Origin: Bacteroidia bacterium
Lineage (GTDB): Bacteria > Bacteroidota > Bacteroidia > Bacteroidales > UBA932
Reading direction: 5' to 3'
Length of the DNA stretch: 64,000 nucleotides
Assembly: GCA_009929175.1 (NCBI GenBank)
Contig: SABC01000005.1
Coordinates: 23,611-87,610, forward strand
Made by a program: the position numbers and the translations under genes
Notes under the pieces: generated by a model
What the model saw: the letters and a program-made list of their open reading frames with translations, nothing else
What the model was told of the DNA's origin: nothing
Database searches by the model: none
Shown here: positions 36,543-45,937 of the stretch, piece after piece
Numbering within the stretch: position 1 is the first letter of the stretch
Layout of the letters: every line of letters begins with the position of its first letter

Positions 36543-36577
36543 TTTTGCTGTTTTTTAAGAAATTAAAATCAGCAAAA
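36543..36577 (+). terminator. Possible terminator after the MCE gene
   Basis: Arms TTTTGCTG (36543-36550) and CAGCAAAA (36570-36577) with a 19-base AT-rich loop, 19 bases beyond the stop. The large loop makes this weak. Confidence 0.3.
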
Positions 36578-36706
36578 AAAACTAACATTTTTTTGGATTG
36601 AAAGACAACCAATTGTAATATTTTTAAATTTTGCAACTGATTTTACTTTTTTTTAACAAGAATTTATCCCCAAATTTGTTTTCCAAACTTAACCTTCACT
36701 CAAAAT

Positions 36707-38122
36707 ATGACTGATGCCAAACATACCCTGGTATGGAATAATTGTCTCCGTATAGTACGTGACATTATCCGTCCACAGAGCTTCAGGACATGGTTTGAGC
36801 CAATAAAAGCAGTTAAGCTTGCCGGATCTGTACTAACAATTGAGGTCCCTTCCAACTTCTTCCGGGAATACCTGGAAGAACACTACATCGACCTTATTGG
36901 GAAAGCTCTGAAAAGAGTTCTGGGAAAGGAGGCAAAGCTGGAATACAACGTAAGGGTTGTATCGGGAGAAGAACTTGTCACATATCCGCAACAACCTGCC
37001 GGGGAGATTCGCAACAAATCGGTACCATTCCCCAACCAGGCTCTCAACATCTCCAACCCATTTGTAATTCCCGGGCTGCAACAACTGGAAATTGACCCTC
37101 AGCTAAACTCACACTACTCATTCGAAAACTTCATAGAGGGAGAGTGCAACCGTCTGGCACGCTCGGCAGGCCTCAACATTGCAGCCAACCCTGGTAAGGG
37201 CACATTCAATCCTTTGTTCCTGTACGGGGGCTCCGGACTGGGAAAGACCCACCTTGCACAGGCCATTGGTATTGCCATCAAAAGGGAGTTCCCCGAAAAG
37301 ATAGTGCTGTATGTAAGTGCCAACCGTTTCATGACACAGTACATGGACGCCACAACAGTAAAGAACAAACTTACCGACTTCCTCCACTTTTATCAGATGA
37401 TGGATGTCCTGATAATAGACGACGTTCATGAGTTTTCGGGAAAAGCAGGTACCCAAAATGCCTTCTTCCATATATTCAGCCACCTCCATTCAATTGGAAA
37501 ACAACTTATACTGACATCCGACAAAGCTCCGGTAGATCTCCAGGACCTGGAACAGAGGCTCCTCTCCCGGTTCAAATGGGGTCTGCTTGCAGAGCTGCTG
37601 CCTCCGGACTACAATACCAGGGTTGAGATCCTCAAGGCCAAAAGCTACAAGGACGGCATCTCGCTTCCCGAAGAGGTGATTTCTTATGTTGCCAACAGGG
37701 TAAGCACAAACGTCAGGGAGCTGGAAGGTACGCTTATTTCTCTTTTGGCCCACTCTACCCTCACCAACAGAAAGATAGACCTGGACCTTGCCGAAAGCCT
37801 TATAGAAAAACTGGTTACAAGGAACAAACCCGAAATCACAATAGACCGTATCCAAAAGATTGTTTGCGACTATTTTAAAATAGATTCGGACAAATTCCTA
37901 AGCTCATCCCGCAAACGGGAATTGGTGCAGGCTCGCCAGATTGCTATGTACCTGAGCCGCAATCACACCAATAATTCGCTTGCCTCAATAGGCTCACTTA
38001 CCGGTGGCAGGGACCATGCAACAGTGCTTCACGCATACAACACTGTTTGCGATCTTTTGGATACCGACAGATCTTTCCGTAAATTCGTTGTCGACATAGA
38101 GACCCAGCTAAAATCCGGCTAA
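36707..38122 (+). CDS. dnaA: Chromosomal replication initiator DnaA
   Basis: AAA+ protein that opens the origin. 471 aa: N-terminal DnaB/DiaA-contact domain (1-80), linker (about 85-130), AAA+ domain with Walker A GGSGLGKTH (about 172-180), Walker B ('VLIIDDVHEF') and the domain IV helix-turn-helix ending in LTGGRDHATVLHAYNTV, the DnaA signature for binding TTATCCACA boxes. The 180-base upstream region is very AT-rich and has one near-match box (TTATCCCCA at 36664). No dnaN, gyrB or rpmH neighbour is present. Confidence 0.97.
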   Translation: MTDAKHTLVWNNCLRIVRDIIRPQSFRTWFEPIKAVKLAGSVLTIEVPSNFFREYLEEHYIDLIGKALKRVLGKEAKLEYNVRVVSGEELVTYPQQPAGEIRNKSVPFPNQALNISNPFVIPGLQQLEIDPQLNSHYSFENFIEGECNRLARSAGLNIAANPGKGTFNPLFLYGGSGLGKTHLAQAIGIAIKREFPEKIVLYVSANRFMTQYMDATTVKNKLTDFLHFYQMMDVLIIDDVHEFSGKAGTQNAFFHIFSHLHSIGKQLILTSDKAPVDLQDLEQRLLSRFKWGLLAELLPPDYNTRVEILKAKSYKDGISLPEEVISYVANRVSTNVRELEGTLISLLAHSTLTNRKIDLDLAESLIEKLVTRNKPEITIDRIQKIVCDYFKIDSDKFLSSSRKRELVQARQIAMYLSRNHTNNSLASIGSLTGGRDHATVLHAYNTVCDLLDTDRSFRKFVVDIETQLKSG

Positions 38123-38169
38123 CGGGATTCAATGGTTTCTGATTTATTAACACCCAAATAACTTCTATC

Positions 38170-39606
38170 ATGGAGAGTTCCAAAATATTTTCATTATTTG
38201 ACCAAATCACAAAGATTCCGAGGGAGAGTGGAAAAGAGGAAAAAATCATTGCTTACCTGATTGATTTTGCAAAGAGCAGGTCTCTTGAATATAAAAAAGA
38301 TGATGCAGGCAACGTGCTGATCACCAAACCTGGTACTCCAGGCATGGAAAATGCGCCAACCGTGGTTTTGCAAAGCCATTCCGACATGGTATGTGAAAAG
38401 AACTCCGACAGTAATTTCAATTTTGATACCGATCCCATCCAATATGTTGAGGAAAACGGATGGCTGATAGCAAAAGAGACGACCCTTGGTGCAGATTGTG
38501 GAATAGGTATGGCGGCACAGCTGGCCATACTGGATTCGGATGATTTGGCGCATGGTCCGCTGGAAGCGCTCTTCACAACCGAAGAGGAGACCGGCCTGAC
38601 CGGAGCACAATCCCTAAAACCAGGCTTTATTACCGGGAAAATACTTATCAACCTGGACTCCGAAGACGAGGGAGAACTCTTCATAGGATGTGCAGGAGGT
38701 ATCGACACTACTGCTTTGTTTGAATACAAACCCGTGGCAGTGCCCGGAGGTATGCATTTTTTCAAAGCAGGTTTCTACGGTGCTACTGGCGGCCACAGTG
38801 GAGATGATATTGAAAAGAACCGTGCCAATGCCAACCAGCTCCTTTTCCGATTCCTTTTTGAGCTATCCAAAAAAGGTGAATTTTTACTTTGTCATGTGGA
38901 CGGCGGGAACAAAAGGAACGCAATTGCCAGGGAGGCATATGCAGTAATAGCATTTGAAGGTGCTATGGAGAGTGTTGCCAAAGAGCTTTTTGAAAAGTGC
39001 GAAAAAGAGGTAAGGGAAGAGTACCTGGTTTCCGACCCCGAACTGTACGGCAAAATTGAAACAAACGAAAGCATCGATAAGTCCATAGACAGCCATACCG
39101 CAAACAGACTTATCCTGGCCATGAACGGAGTCCCACACGGCGTTCTGGCAATGAGCCAGGAGATACCGGGTCTTGTAGAAACCTCAACAAACCTGGCTTC
39201 AATTAAAATGATCGGCAACGGCACCATAAGGATAGGAACCAGCCAGAGAAGTTCCATAAACTCTGCACGTTATAATGCCGCAAACCGGATAGAGGCTTTG
39301 TTTACGCTGGCTGGAGCCAAAGTCAGCCATGAGAGTGAATACCCTGGATGGAAGCCCAGGACAGACTCACCCCTTCTGGAGATAAGCGTGGACTCATACA
39401 CCAGGTTGTTCGGGAACAAGCCGGTTGTGAGGGCAATCCATGCCGGGCTGGAATGCGGGATGTTTCTAAAGACCTATCCTTATCTGGATATGATCTCATT
39501 TGGCCCTACAATCAAAAGGGCGCATGCTCCGGGAGAACGGCTCGAAATATCGACTGTGGACAAATTCCGCAGATTGCTCGAGGATGTACTTGCTAATTTA
39601 AAATAA
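38170..39606 (+). CDS. pepD: Aminoacyl-histidine dipeptidase (M20 family)
   Basis: Zinc metallopeptidase that hydrolyses dipeptides such as carnosine-type Xaa-His. 478 aa with the M20 layout: catalytic domain interrupted by a lid/dimerisation domain. Metal-binding positions are visible as His in QSHSDMV (near 74), Asp in LGADCGIG, Glu pair in TTEEETGL, Asp in NLDSEDEG and a late His in IHAGLECG. It is cytoplasmic, no signal peptide. The rpe gene follows 8 bases later. Confidence 0.93.
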   Translation: MESSKIFSLFDQITKIPRESGKEEKIIAYLIDFAKSRSLEYKKDDAGNVLITKPGTPGMENAPTVVLQSHSDMVCEKNSDSNFNFDTDPIQYVEENGWLIAKETTLGADCGIGMAAQLAILDSDDLAHGPLEALFTTEEETGLTGAQSLKPGFITGKILINLDSEDEGELFIGCAGGIDTTALFEYKPVAVPGGMHFFKAGFYGATGGHSGDDIEKNRANANQLLFRFLFELSKKGEFLLCHVDGGNKRNAIAREAYAVIAFEGAMESVAKELFEKCEKEVREEYLVSDPELYGKIETNESIDKSIDSHTANRLILAMNGVPHGVLAMSQEIPGLVETSTNLASIKMIGNGTIRIGTSQRSSINSARYNAANRIEALFTLAGAKVSHESEYPGWKPRTDSPLLEISVDSYTRLFGNKPVVRAIHAGLECGMFLKTYPYLDMISFGPTIKRAHAPGERLEISTVDKFRRLLEDVLANLK

Positions 39607-39614
39607 AAACAATT

Positions 39615-40265
39615 ATGGCCACAATGATAGCGCCGTCCATGCTCTCTGCAGATTTCGGGAACCTGGAGAGGGACATAGAGATGATCAACAAAAGCAAAGC
39701 CCATCTTTTCCATCTGGATATCATGGACGGAGTTTTTGTCCCCAATATTTCATACGGATTCCCTGTCATCTCTGCAATCGCGAAAAAAGCAAAAAAACCG
39801 ATGGATGCCCATCTGATGATTGTCGATCCCGACAGGTACTTGGAAAACTTTGCCGTAGCAGGTGTCGAGTACCTGAGTGTCCACTACGAGGCATGTACAC
39901 ACCTGCACCGAACACTCCAAAGAATAAAATCACTGGGCATGAAAGCAGGGATTGCCCTCAACCCTCATACTCCGGTGGAAAATATCACAGATATCCTAGA
40001 CCAGGCCCATTTTGTTCTGCTCATGTCGGTAAACCCAGGGTTTGGAGGACAAAGCTTCATTGAACACACTTACAATAAAATTGCAAGGTTACGCAAGATG
40101 ATTGACTCCCGTAATTTGGATACACTGATTGAAGTTGACGGCGGAGTCTCACAAAAAAATGCCCCGCTTTTGGTTGAAAGCGGAGCAGATATACTGGTTG
40201 CCGGTAATGCTGTATTTTCCACTGCAGACCCTTTAAAGACAATAGAAGAGTTTTGCAGGGTGTGA
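39615..40265 (+). CDS. rpe: Ribulose-phosphate 3-epimerase
   Basis: Interconverts ribulose 5-phosphate and xylulose 5-phosphate in the pentose phosphate pathway. The (beta/alpha)8-barrel protein is 216 aa and shows the metal/catalytic motifs: IAPSMLSADFGNL at the start, FHLDIMDGVFVPN, MDAHLMI, MSVNPGFGGQ and EVDGGV. It follows pepD closely and converges on birA with only 4 bases between stop codons. Confidence 0.97.
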   Translation: MATMIAPSMLSADFGNLERDIEMINKSKAHLFHLDIMDGVFVPNISYGFPVISAIAKKAKKPMDAHLMIVDPDRYLENFAVAGVEYLSVHYEACTHLHRTLQRIKSLGMKAGIALNPHTPVENITDILDQAHFVLLMSVNPGFGGQSFIEHTYNKIARLRKMIDSRNLDTLIEVDGGVSQKNAPLLVESGADILVAGNAVFSTADPLKTIEEFCRV

Positions 40266-40269
40266 TTGC

Positions 40270-41019
40270 CTAGCTGATCAAATACTTGATTTCCTTGAAG
40301 TGGTACCTTTTCACGGTACCATCTTCTTTTTCCAGCAAAAGGCAGGCATTTTCGTCAATTCCTGTTATACGGGCCTCAATCACATTACCGCCGGGGGTCT
40401 CCTCATATTTGTGGAACTCATCCAGCCTGTACAAGGACTCCCTGTATTCGTTGTCCAAACGGTTGAATGTGGAGTTGGAAAGGAATGACATCAAAGGATA
40501 ATAAATATCATATATACAACCCACCAATGCTTCCAGCTCCTCCTCCAGTACAAACTCCCTGCCCAGCAAATTTCTCATGGAAACAGGATTGGGGGCATCA
40601 GAAACAAACTTTGACTGGTTAACATTAAGACCAATCCCTACAATGGAACCTGACAAAGTGTCGCCCGACAAAAAATGTTCAATCAGAATCCCACATATCT
40701 TTTTGTCTTTAATGTAAATGTCATTGGGCCATTTTATCTTGGCTTCCAGCCCCCTGGAAAGCAGGTAACGTTTGATCCCAATAGTCACAACCTGAGCTAT
40801 TACAAACTGTTTCTCGGCCTTGATGCTTTCGGGTTTGAGCACAATTGAAAAGGTCAGGTTCTTACCCTCTTCGCTCTCCCAGCTGGTACCCTTTTGACCT
40901 CTGCCACTTGTTTGGTAACTAGAAGCAAAGACTGTAAAATCGTCAGAACTCTTGAATTGCCTAATAGCCTCACTATTAGTAGAATCAACGGTGTTTAACC
41001 AATTAATCTTAAATGCCAT
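40270..41019 (-). CDS. birA: Biotin--[acetyl-CoA carboxylase] ligase
   Basis: Attaches biotin to carboxyl carrier proteins via biotinyl-AMP. Catalytic motifs: STNSEA near residue 14, the biotinyl-AMP loop GRGQKGTSW near 39-47, and IKWPNDIYI near 93-101, KKICGILIE. At 249 aa it lacks the N-terminal helix-turn-helix of bifunctional BirA, so it is only an enzyme and not the bio repressor. Divergent from rsfS with overlapping promoter elements. Confidence 0.94.
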   Translation of the reverse strand: MAFKINWLNTVDSTNSEAIRQFKSSDDFTVFASSYQTSGRGQKGTSWESEEGKNLTFSIVLKPESIKAEKQFVIAQVVTIGIKRYLLSRGLEAKIKWPNDIYIKDKKICGILIEHFLSGDTLSGSIVGIGLNVNQSKFVSDAPNPVSMRNLLGREFVLEEELEALVGCIYDIYYPLMSFLSNSTFNRLDNEYRESLYRLDEFHKYEETPGGNVIEARITGIDENACLLLEKEDGTVKRYHFKEIKYLIS

Positions 41020-41053
41020 ATTAATTATTTTATTGTTGGTCTTAAAATTGCAG

Positions 41054-41070
41054 TAAATTTGTCAAAATTA
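41054..41070. promoter_or_regulatory. Back-to-back -7 elements for birA and rsfS
   Basis: Plus-strand TAAATTTG (41054-41061) faces rsfS-ftsH-cdsA-psd, and minus-strand TAATTTTG (41063-41070) faces birA. Divergent promoters are separated by one base, so they likely compete. Confidence 0.55.
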
Positions 41071-41092
41071 AGGATCAAAAAAGACAATTATT

Positions 41093-41512
41093 GTGCCAAT
41101 AAAGAAGAAAATAGTCTCTGCAGAGACGGAAACCAACAAAAAAAATACGGCTAACGACAATAGTGCCGATTTAAAAGAGATAAGATGTATTGCCGAGGCA
41201 ATGCTGGACAAGAAAGCAAATTTTGTTTGCTCCCTTGACCTTAGGGAATCGGGTGCCTCCATTTGCGAATACTTTGTGATTTGCAATGCTGATTCCACGA
41301 CCCAGGTAACAGCCATTGCCGACAACGTAGAAGAGATGATGCTGGAAAAATGCGGCCGAAAAGTCACCAGGATGCAGGGAAAGGAGAATGCCTTCTGGAT
41401 CATAATGGACTACGGCTACATAGTGGTACACATTTTCCAGACCGAATACAGGCAATTCTACAGGCTCGAAGATCTTTGGGCAGATGCCGAAAAAACAACT
41501 TATCAGGACTAA
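41093..41512 (+). CDS. rsfS: Ribosomal silencing factor RsfS
   Basis: Iojap-family protein that binds ribosomal protein L14 and blocks joining of the subunits during starvation. 139 aa from a GTG start; the conserved parts are 'LDLRESGASICEYFVIC', 'QVTAIADNVEEMM', and a C-terminal 'YGYIVVHIF...YRLEDLWADA'. The first 25 residues are a basic, Asn-rich, poorly conserved tail. ftsH begins 3 bases after the stop. Confidence 0.93.
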   Translation: MPIKKKIVSAETETNKKNTANDNSADLKEIRCIAEAMLDKKANFVCSLDLRESGASICEYFVICNADSTTQVTAIADNVEEMMLEKCGRKVTRMQGKENAFWIIMDYGYIVVHIFQTEYRQFYRLEDLWADAEKTTYQD

Positions 41513-41515
41513 CAG

Positions 41516-43534
41516 ATGGAACAGCAAAAAAACAATAAAAACCCGAAAAACCAGTTCCCAAAGGCTTGGCCTCCCAAATTCAACATAATATGGATTTACA
41601 TAGTATTGTTGGGAGCAATCGCCTATATGTGGAGTTCTTACGACGGAGGTGAACCGTTAAAGACAGAGTGGATTACCGTAAAGGAAGAGATGGCTGCCAA
41701 CGGTGACATCGAAAAGATGGTCTACGTTTCCAACCAAAACCGCACTGAGGTTTTCATCAGAAAAGACAGTCTTCACAAATATTCCGAAAAATTCGGAGGT
41801 AAGGAGCCCAAGTTTGGTCCCCAATTTTATTTTATAGTCTCATCCAATTTCAACCCCGAAGAGCAATTCGAAATCATCAGGAACGAACTCCCTGCTCAAA
41901 ACAGGTTTTCGGTTGAGACCGAAGAGCGTACCAATTATCTTGGCAGAGCCCTCGAATGGTTGTTTCCCCTGTTGCTTATTGCAGCTCTGTGGATTTTCAT
42001 GTTCCGGAGGATGAACAAAAATATGGGAGGCGGCGGCCAGGGAGGAGGCGGAATCTTTTCGGTGGGTAAATCTCAGGCAAAACTTTTTGACAAAGACAAC
42101 AATACAAAGGTAACCTTTAAAGATGTCGCCGGACTGGAAGAGGCAAAGGTGGAGGTAATGGAGATAGTTGACTTTCTAAAGAATCCAAAGAAATATACAG
42201 CCCTGGGCGGCAAGATTCCCAAGGGAGCCCTGCTTGTAGGCCCTCCCGGTACTGGAAAGACGCTGCTTGCCAAGGCTGTTGCAGGCGAGGCCAACGTTCC
42301 TTTTTTCTCGATATCGGGATCGGATTTCGTGGAGATGTTCGTAGGTGTCGGAGCCTCTCGTGTAAGGGACCTCTTTAGACAGGCAAAAGAGAAAGCTCCA
42401 TGTATCGTCTTTATCGACGAAATTGACGCAGTGGGCCGGGCCAGGAGTAAAAACGCCGGATTCTCCTCCAATGACGAAAGGGAAAACACCCTCAACCAAT
42501 TACTCACCGAAATGGACGGGTTTGGTTCCAACTCCGGAGTCATAATACTTGCAGCCACAAACCGTGCCGACATCTTGGACAAGGCGTTGATGAGGGCGGG
42601 CCGTTTTGACCGCCAGATTCATGTCGATCTGCCCGAACTTAAAGAGAGGATTGATATCTTCAAGGTACACCTAAGGCCGTTGAAACTTGCCGAGGGTTTT
42701 GACATCGAGTTCCTGTCAAAACAGACACCCGGATTCTCCGGTGCCGATATTGCCAACGTCTGCAACGAAGCAGCCCTTATTGCTGCCCGTAACAACAAAG
42801 AGTTCATAGACAGGCAGGATTTCCTTGACGCGGTGGACAGGATAATCGGAGGACTGGAAAAGAGAAGCAAGATCATCTCTCCCCAGGAAAAGAGGACAAT
42901 CGCATACCACGAAGCCGGGCATGCGACGGTCAGTTGGATACTGCCACACGCAAACCCTCTGCTCAAAGTTACAATCATTCCAAGGGGAAGGGCCCTGGGT
43001 GCCGCATGGTACCTCCCAGAGGAGAGACAGATCACCACTACCGAGCAGATGATGGATGAGATGGCCGCCACCTTGGGAGGCAGGGCCGCCGAAGAGATCA
43101 TAAACAACAAAATCTCAACAGGAGCCCTCAGTGACCTGGAGAAAATCACAAAACAGGCATACGCAATGGTCTCATACCTTGGGATGAGCGATGCTGTCGG
43201 GAATATATCCTTCTACGACTCAACCGAATCCTCAGGGTTCAATATCGGCAAACCATACAGTGAAAAGACTGCAGAGCTGATCGATGCAGAGGCCAAAAGG
43301 TTTGTGGACCAATCCTACGAAACAGCAAAGCGGATTTTAAGGGAGAACATGGAAGGCTTTACCCGTCTGGCCGAGCAGCTTTTGGAAAAAGAGGTGATAT
43401 TTGCAGAAGACTTGGAAAAGATTTTTGGCAAAAGACTTGGGAGCCAGCCTCCAACTGTTACTGAGCAGATAGAAAAGGAGATTGAGCACGAAATTGAACA
43501 GAGTCAAACTACTGAGAGCAGCCAAAATGAATAA
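41516..43534 (+). CDS. ftsH: ATP-dependent zinc metalloprotease FtsH
   Basis: Membrane-bound AAA+ protease for quality control of membrane and regulatory proteins. 672 aa: two membrane segments (about 25-43 and 143-163) enclosing a periplasmic domain, a Gly-rich linker, AAA+ domain with Walker A GPPGTGKT, Walker B FIDEIDA and the second-region-of-homology arginines ([11 protein letters not shown]), then the peptidase with the zinc motif His465-Glu-Ala-Gly-His469 and the third ligand Asp in GALSDLEK. Highly charged C-terminal tail. Its stop overlaps the cdsA start by eight bases. Confidence 0.98.
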   Translation: MEQQKNNKNPKNQFPKAWPPKFNIIWIYIVLLGAIAYMWSSYDGGEPLKTEWITVKEEMAANGDIEKMVYVSNQNRTEVFIRKDSLHKYSEKFGGKEPKFGPQFYFIVSSNFNPEEQFEIIRNELPAQNRFSVETEERTNYLGRALEWLFPLLLIAALWIFMFRRMNKNMGGGGQGGGGIFSVGKSQAKLFDKDNNTKVTFKDVAGLEEAKVEVMEIVDFLKNPKKYTALGGKIPKGALLVGPPGTGKTLLAKAVAGEANVPFFSISGSDFVEMFVGVGASRVRDLFRQAKEKAPCIVFIDEIDAVGRARSKNAGFSSNDERENTLNQLLTEMDGFGSNSGVIILAATNRADILDKALMRAGRFDRQIHVDLPELKERIDIFKVHLRPLKLAEGFDIEFLSKQTPGFSGADIANVCNEAALIAARNNKEFIDRQDFLDAVDRIIGGLEKRSKIISPQEKRTIAYHEAGHATVSWILPHANPLLKVTIIPRGRALGAAWYLPEERQITTTEQMMDEMAATLGGRAAEEIINNKISTGALSDLEKITKQAYAMVSYLGMSDAVGNISFYDSTESSGFNIGKPYSEKTAELIDAEAKRFVDQSYETAKRILRENMEGFTRLAEQLLEKEVIFAEDLEKIFGKRLGSQPPTVTEQIEKEIEHEIEQSQTTESSQNE

Positions 43535-44375
43535 CACGGTAGTCCGCTCTCTGAGTGGCACACTCTTCGTAATAATAATGACAGGATCGTTACTGCTGAG
43601 TCCTGTCATTTTTGCTATGGTAATGCTTTTTTCCGTACTTGTAATGAGCCGCGAATTCCTCCACATTTCCAACAAAGGCAACTACCCTGCAACCACCAGG
43701 ATTACATTGGCAGTCTCAGCTGCTGTTTATGCCTTGTTCTACTTCTACGGCTCCGGGCTTATGGCTCCAAGATACTTCTGGTTACTGGCATTGTTGATGG
43801 CAGCTATCCCTGTCTCTCTTTTGTACAGCAAGGACAAACCGGCAAAAACAATGGGGGATGGATACGAAAAAAGCGGTTTTTTCCTTATGGCTCCGGTATA
43901 CACAGCCCTTCCTTTTGCTTTGACAAACCTGGTACTGTTTGACAGCCAACATAACCATAACCCCTACATACTACTATCTCTCTTTATCCTGTTGTGGAGC
44001 TGCGATGTCGGTGCATACGTCTTTGGAATGGCTTTTGGTCAGAAAAACGGACACAAGCTGTTCCCCTCTGTCTCTCCAAAAAAATCCTGGGAGGGTTTTT
44101 TTGGTGGAATGTTCTCTTCCCTGGTTACAGCATTTTTAATATACTATTTTGACTTGCTTGATTTTGGGTTTTTCCATATTGCTGCAATCTCAATTATTGT
44201 TTTCCTGTTTTCGGTTTTTGGTGATTTGGTCGAATCTCTTTTTAAACGTAATTTCGGTGTTAAGGATTCCGGAAACCTGATGCCCGGACATGGTGGATTA
44301 CTGGACCGTTTTGATGGTGCCTTGGTTGCATTCCCGGTAGCAATAGCATACATAAAGATTTTTGAACTTTTTTAA
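43527..44375 (+). CDS. cdsA: Phosphatidate cytidylyltransferase
   Basis: Makes CDP-diacylglycerol from phosphatidate and CTP, the branch point of phospholipid synthesis. 282 aa from ATG 43527 (overlapping the ftsH end) with about eight membrane segments. The signature lies near the C-terminus: SPKKSWEGFFGG, then FGDLVESLFKRNFGVKDSGNLMPGHGGLLDR-type sequence split around 240-265. The open frame reaching further upstream is inside ftsH. psd follows 13 bases later. Confidence 0.95.
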   Translation: MNNTVVRSLSGTLFVIIMTGSLLLSPVIFAMVMLFSVLVMSREFLHISNKGNYPATTRITLAVSAAVYALFYFYGSGLMAPRYFWLLALLMAAIPVSLLYSKDKPAKTMGDGYEKSGFFLMAPVYTALPFALTNLVLFDSQHNHNPYILLSLFILLWSCDVGAYVFGMAFGQKNGHKLFPSVSPKKSWEGFFGGMFSSLVTAFLIYYFDLLDFGFFHIAAISIIVFLFSVFGDLVESLFKRNFGVKDSGNLMPGHGGLLDRFDGALVAFPVAIAYIKIFELF

Positions 44376-44388
44376 CACACATACACAT

Positions 44389-45063
44389 ATGCGCATACAC
44401 AAAGAAGGATACCGGATCATAACCAACAGCTTTTTCATAATAGCAGCAATGGTTGCCCCTTTCTTTATATTTGCCCAAGGAACAAAATGCGGTATTATTG
44501 CCGGTTCCGTAGGATTACTCCTTTTTATACTCATTGTAAGGTTCTTCCGAGAGCCATCCAGGGAACCTCTTTTGGATCAAACGGCTGTTATTGCCCCTGC
44601 AGACGGGACAATAGTGATTGTTAAAAAAGTATATGAATCCGAATACCTTAAGGAAGAGTGCCTGCAGGTTTCCATCTTCATGTCGGTATTCAATGTACAT
44701 GTAAACTGGTTTCCTGTTAAAGGAAAAGTCCTGTATTTCAAGTATCACCCAGGAAGGTACCTTGTTGCAATGCATCCTAAATCTTCTGAGAAGAACGAAA
44801 GGACAACTGTCGTGACCGAAACCAACGGCACCCGTATCCTCACCCGCCAGATTGCCGGATACATTGCCAGACGGATAGTTTGCTACGCAAAAGAGGGAAG
44901 TGATGTAAACGTTGGTGAACAGATGGGATTCATTAAATTCGGTTCACGGGTAGATCTTTTCCTCCCGATTGATTCCAGGGTGCAAGTGACAAAAGGTCAA
45001 AAAGTAAAAGCTCTGCAAACTATCATTGCAAAGCTTCCCCAAGAAGGCGAAATTGCCTCCTGA
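44389..45063 (+). CDS. psd: Phosphatidylserine decarboxylase proenzyme
   Basis: Decarboxylates phosphatidylserine to phosphatidylethanolamine, using a pyruvoyl group made by self-cleavage. 224 aa from ATG 44389, two N-terminal membrane segments (about 12-50) and the short archaetidylserine-type layout. The cleavage site is the Gly-Ser pair in IKFGSRVDLFLP near the C-terminus; other conserved parts are APADGTIV, FMSVFNVHVNWFPV and RTTVVTE. Its neighbour cdsA provides the CDP-DAG precursor; phosphatidylserine synthase is not in the window. Confidence 0.92.
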   Translation: MRIHKEGYRIITNSFFIIAAMVAPFFIFAQGTKCGIIAGSVGLLLFILIVRFFREPSREPLLDQTAVIAPADGTIVIVKKVYESEYLKEECLQVSIFMSVFNVHVNWFPVKGKVLYFKYHPGRYLVAMHPKSSEKNERTTVVTETNGTRILTRQIAGYIARRIVCYAKEGSDVNVGEQMGFIKFGSRVDLFLPIDSRVQVTKGQKVKALQTIIAKLPQEGEIAS

Positions 45064-45079
45064 TATTTCTTCTGTTTAC

Positions 45080-45937
45080 CTACAATAATGCAGCCATCTG
45101 CCCGGCCACATCACTGGCGGCCATGGCTGCTGCTTCATCAAACCGGGATTCATCGTAAATACTACCCTCTTTTTTCCAGGCAAAAAGGATATCCCTGGAA
45201 ATATTGACCAATAAACCGCAATTGTCGTTCATTCCGTACTTGGCAACTTCGTGCAGACTGCCTCCCTGTGCTCCTACACCCGGGACCAAAAAGAAGTGGT
45301 CAGGAGATGTTTTCCTTATCTCTGCAAGTTTTTGGGGGCGGGTTGCTCCTACCACAAACATGGTGTTGTCAATGCTCCCCCATGTCATAGCCTTTTCTAT
45401 TACCATGTTATATAGCGGACATACCGGTTGTTCATCTCCCTGGACATTTGTAACCACACCCTGCATCTCAAAATCATCTGCAGAGGGATTTGAAGTTAAC
45501 GCGAGCACCACTGCCCATTTTCCTTTATATTTCAAAAAGGGGTCCACCGAATCACGTCCCATATAGGGAGCAACCGTTACTGCATCGCAATCCATCCTTT
45601 CGAAAAAAGCGTGAGCATACCTCTCTGCAGTGTTGCCAATATCACCCCTTTTGGCATCAGCAATAATAAAGAGGGAAGGATCTTTTTCCCTTATATATTC
45701 AATTGTCATCTCCAGCTCCCTCCATCCGGAAGAACCCTCGGCCTCATAAAAGGCAACATTTGGCTTGTATGCAACAGCAACACTGTGAGTGGCGTCAATG
45801 ATAGCTTTGTTGAATTCAAACAACGGGTACTCCCTTTGTTTTAAGAAAGAAGGGATGAGTGCCGGGTTGGTATCCAACCCGATGCAAAGAAAACTCTTTT
45901 TCCTGATTATATTGGAATATAACTCTTTATAGTCCAT
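45080..45937 (-). CDS. pyrF: Orotidine 5'-phosphate decarboxylase (type 2)
   Basis: Last step of UMP synthesis. 285 aa, the longer form found in Bacteroidota and mycobacteria. The catalytic Lys-Asp array is in FIIADAKRGDIGNTAERYA; other conserved parts include CIGLDTNP, AYKPNVAFYEAEG, TVAPYMGRDS and FLVPGVGAQGG. The ATG shares one base with the prfA stop codon (TAATG), so translation is coupled to prfA. Confidence 0.95.
   Translation of the reverse strand: MDYKELYSNIIRKKSFLCIGLDTNPALIPSFLKQREYPLFEFNKAIIDATHSVAVAYKPNVAFYEAEGSSGWRELEMTIEYIREKDPSLFIIADAKRGDIGNTAERYAHAFFERMDCDAVTVAPYMGRDSVDPFLKYKGKWAVVLALTSNPSADDFEMQGVVTNVQGDEQPVCPLYNMVIEKAMTWGSIDNTMFVVGATRPQKLAEIRKTSPDHFFLVPGVGAQGGSLHEVAKYGMNDNCGLLVNISRDILFAWKKEGSIYDESRFDEAAAMAASDVAGQMAALL

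Noticed and set aside
36525..36706. Replication origin next to dnaA
   Set aside because: Only one near-match DnaA box (TTATCCCCA) is present, although the region is AT-rich; an origin needs a cluster of boxes and usually other marker genes.
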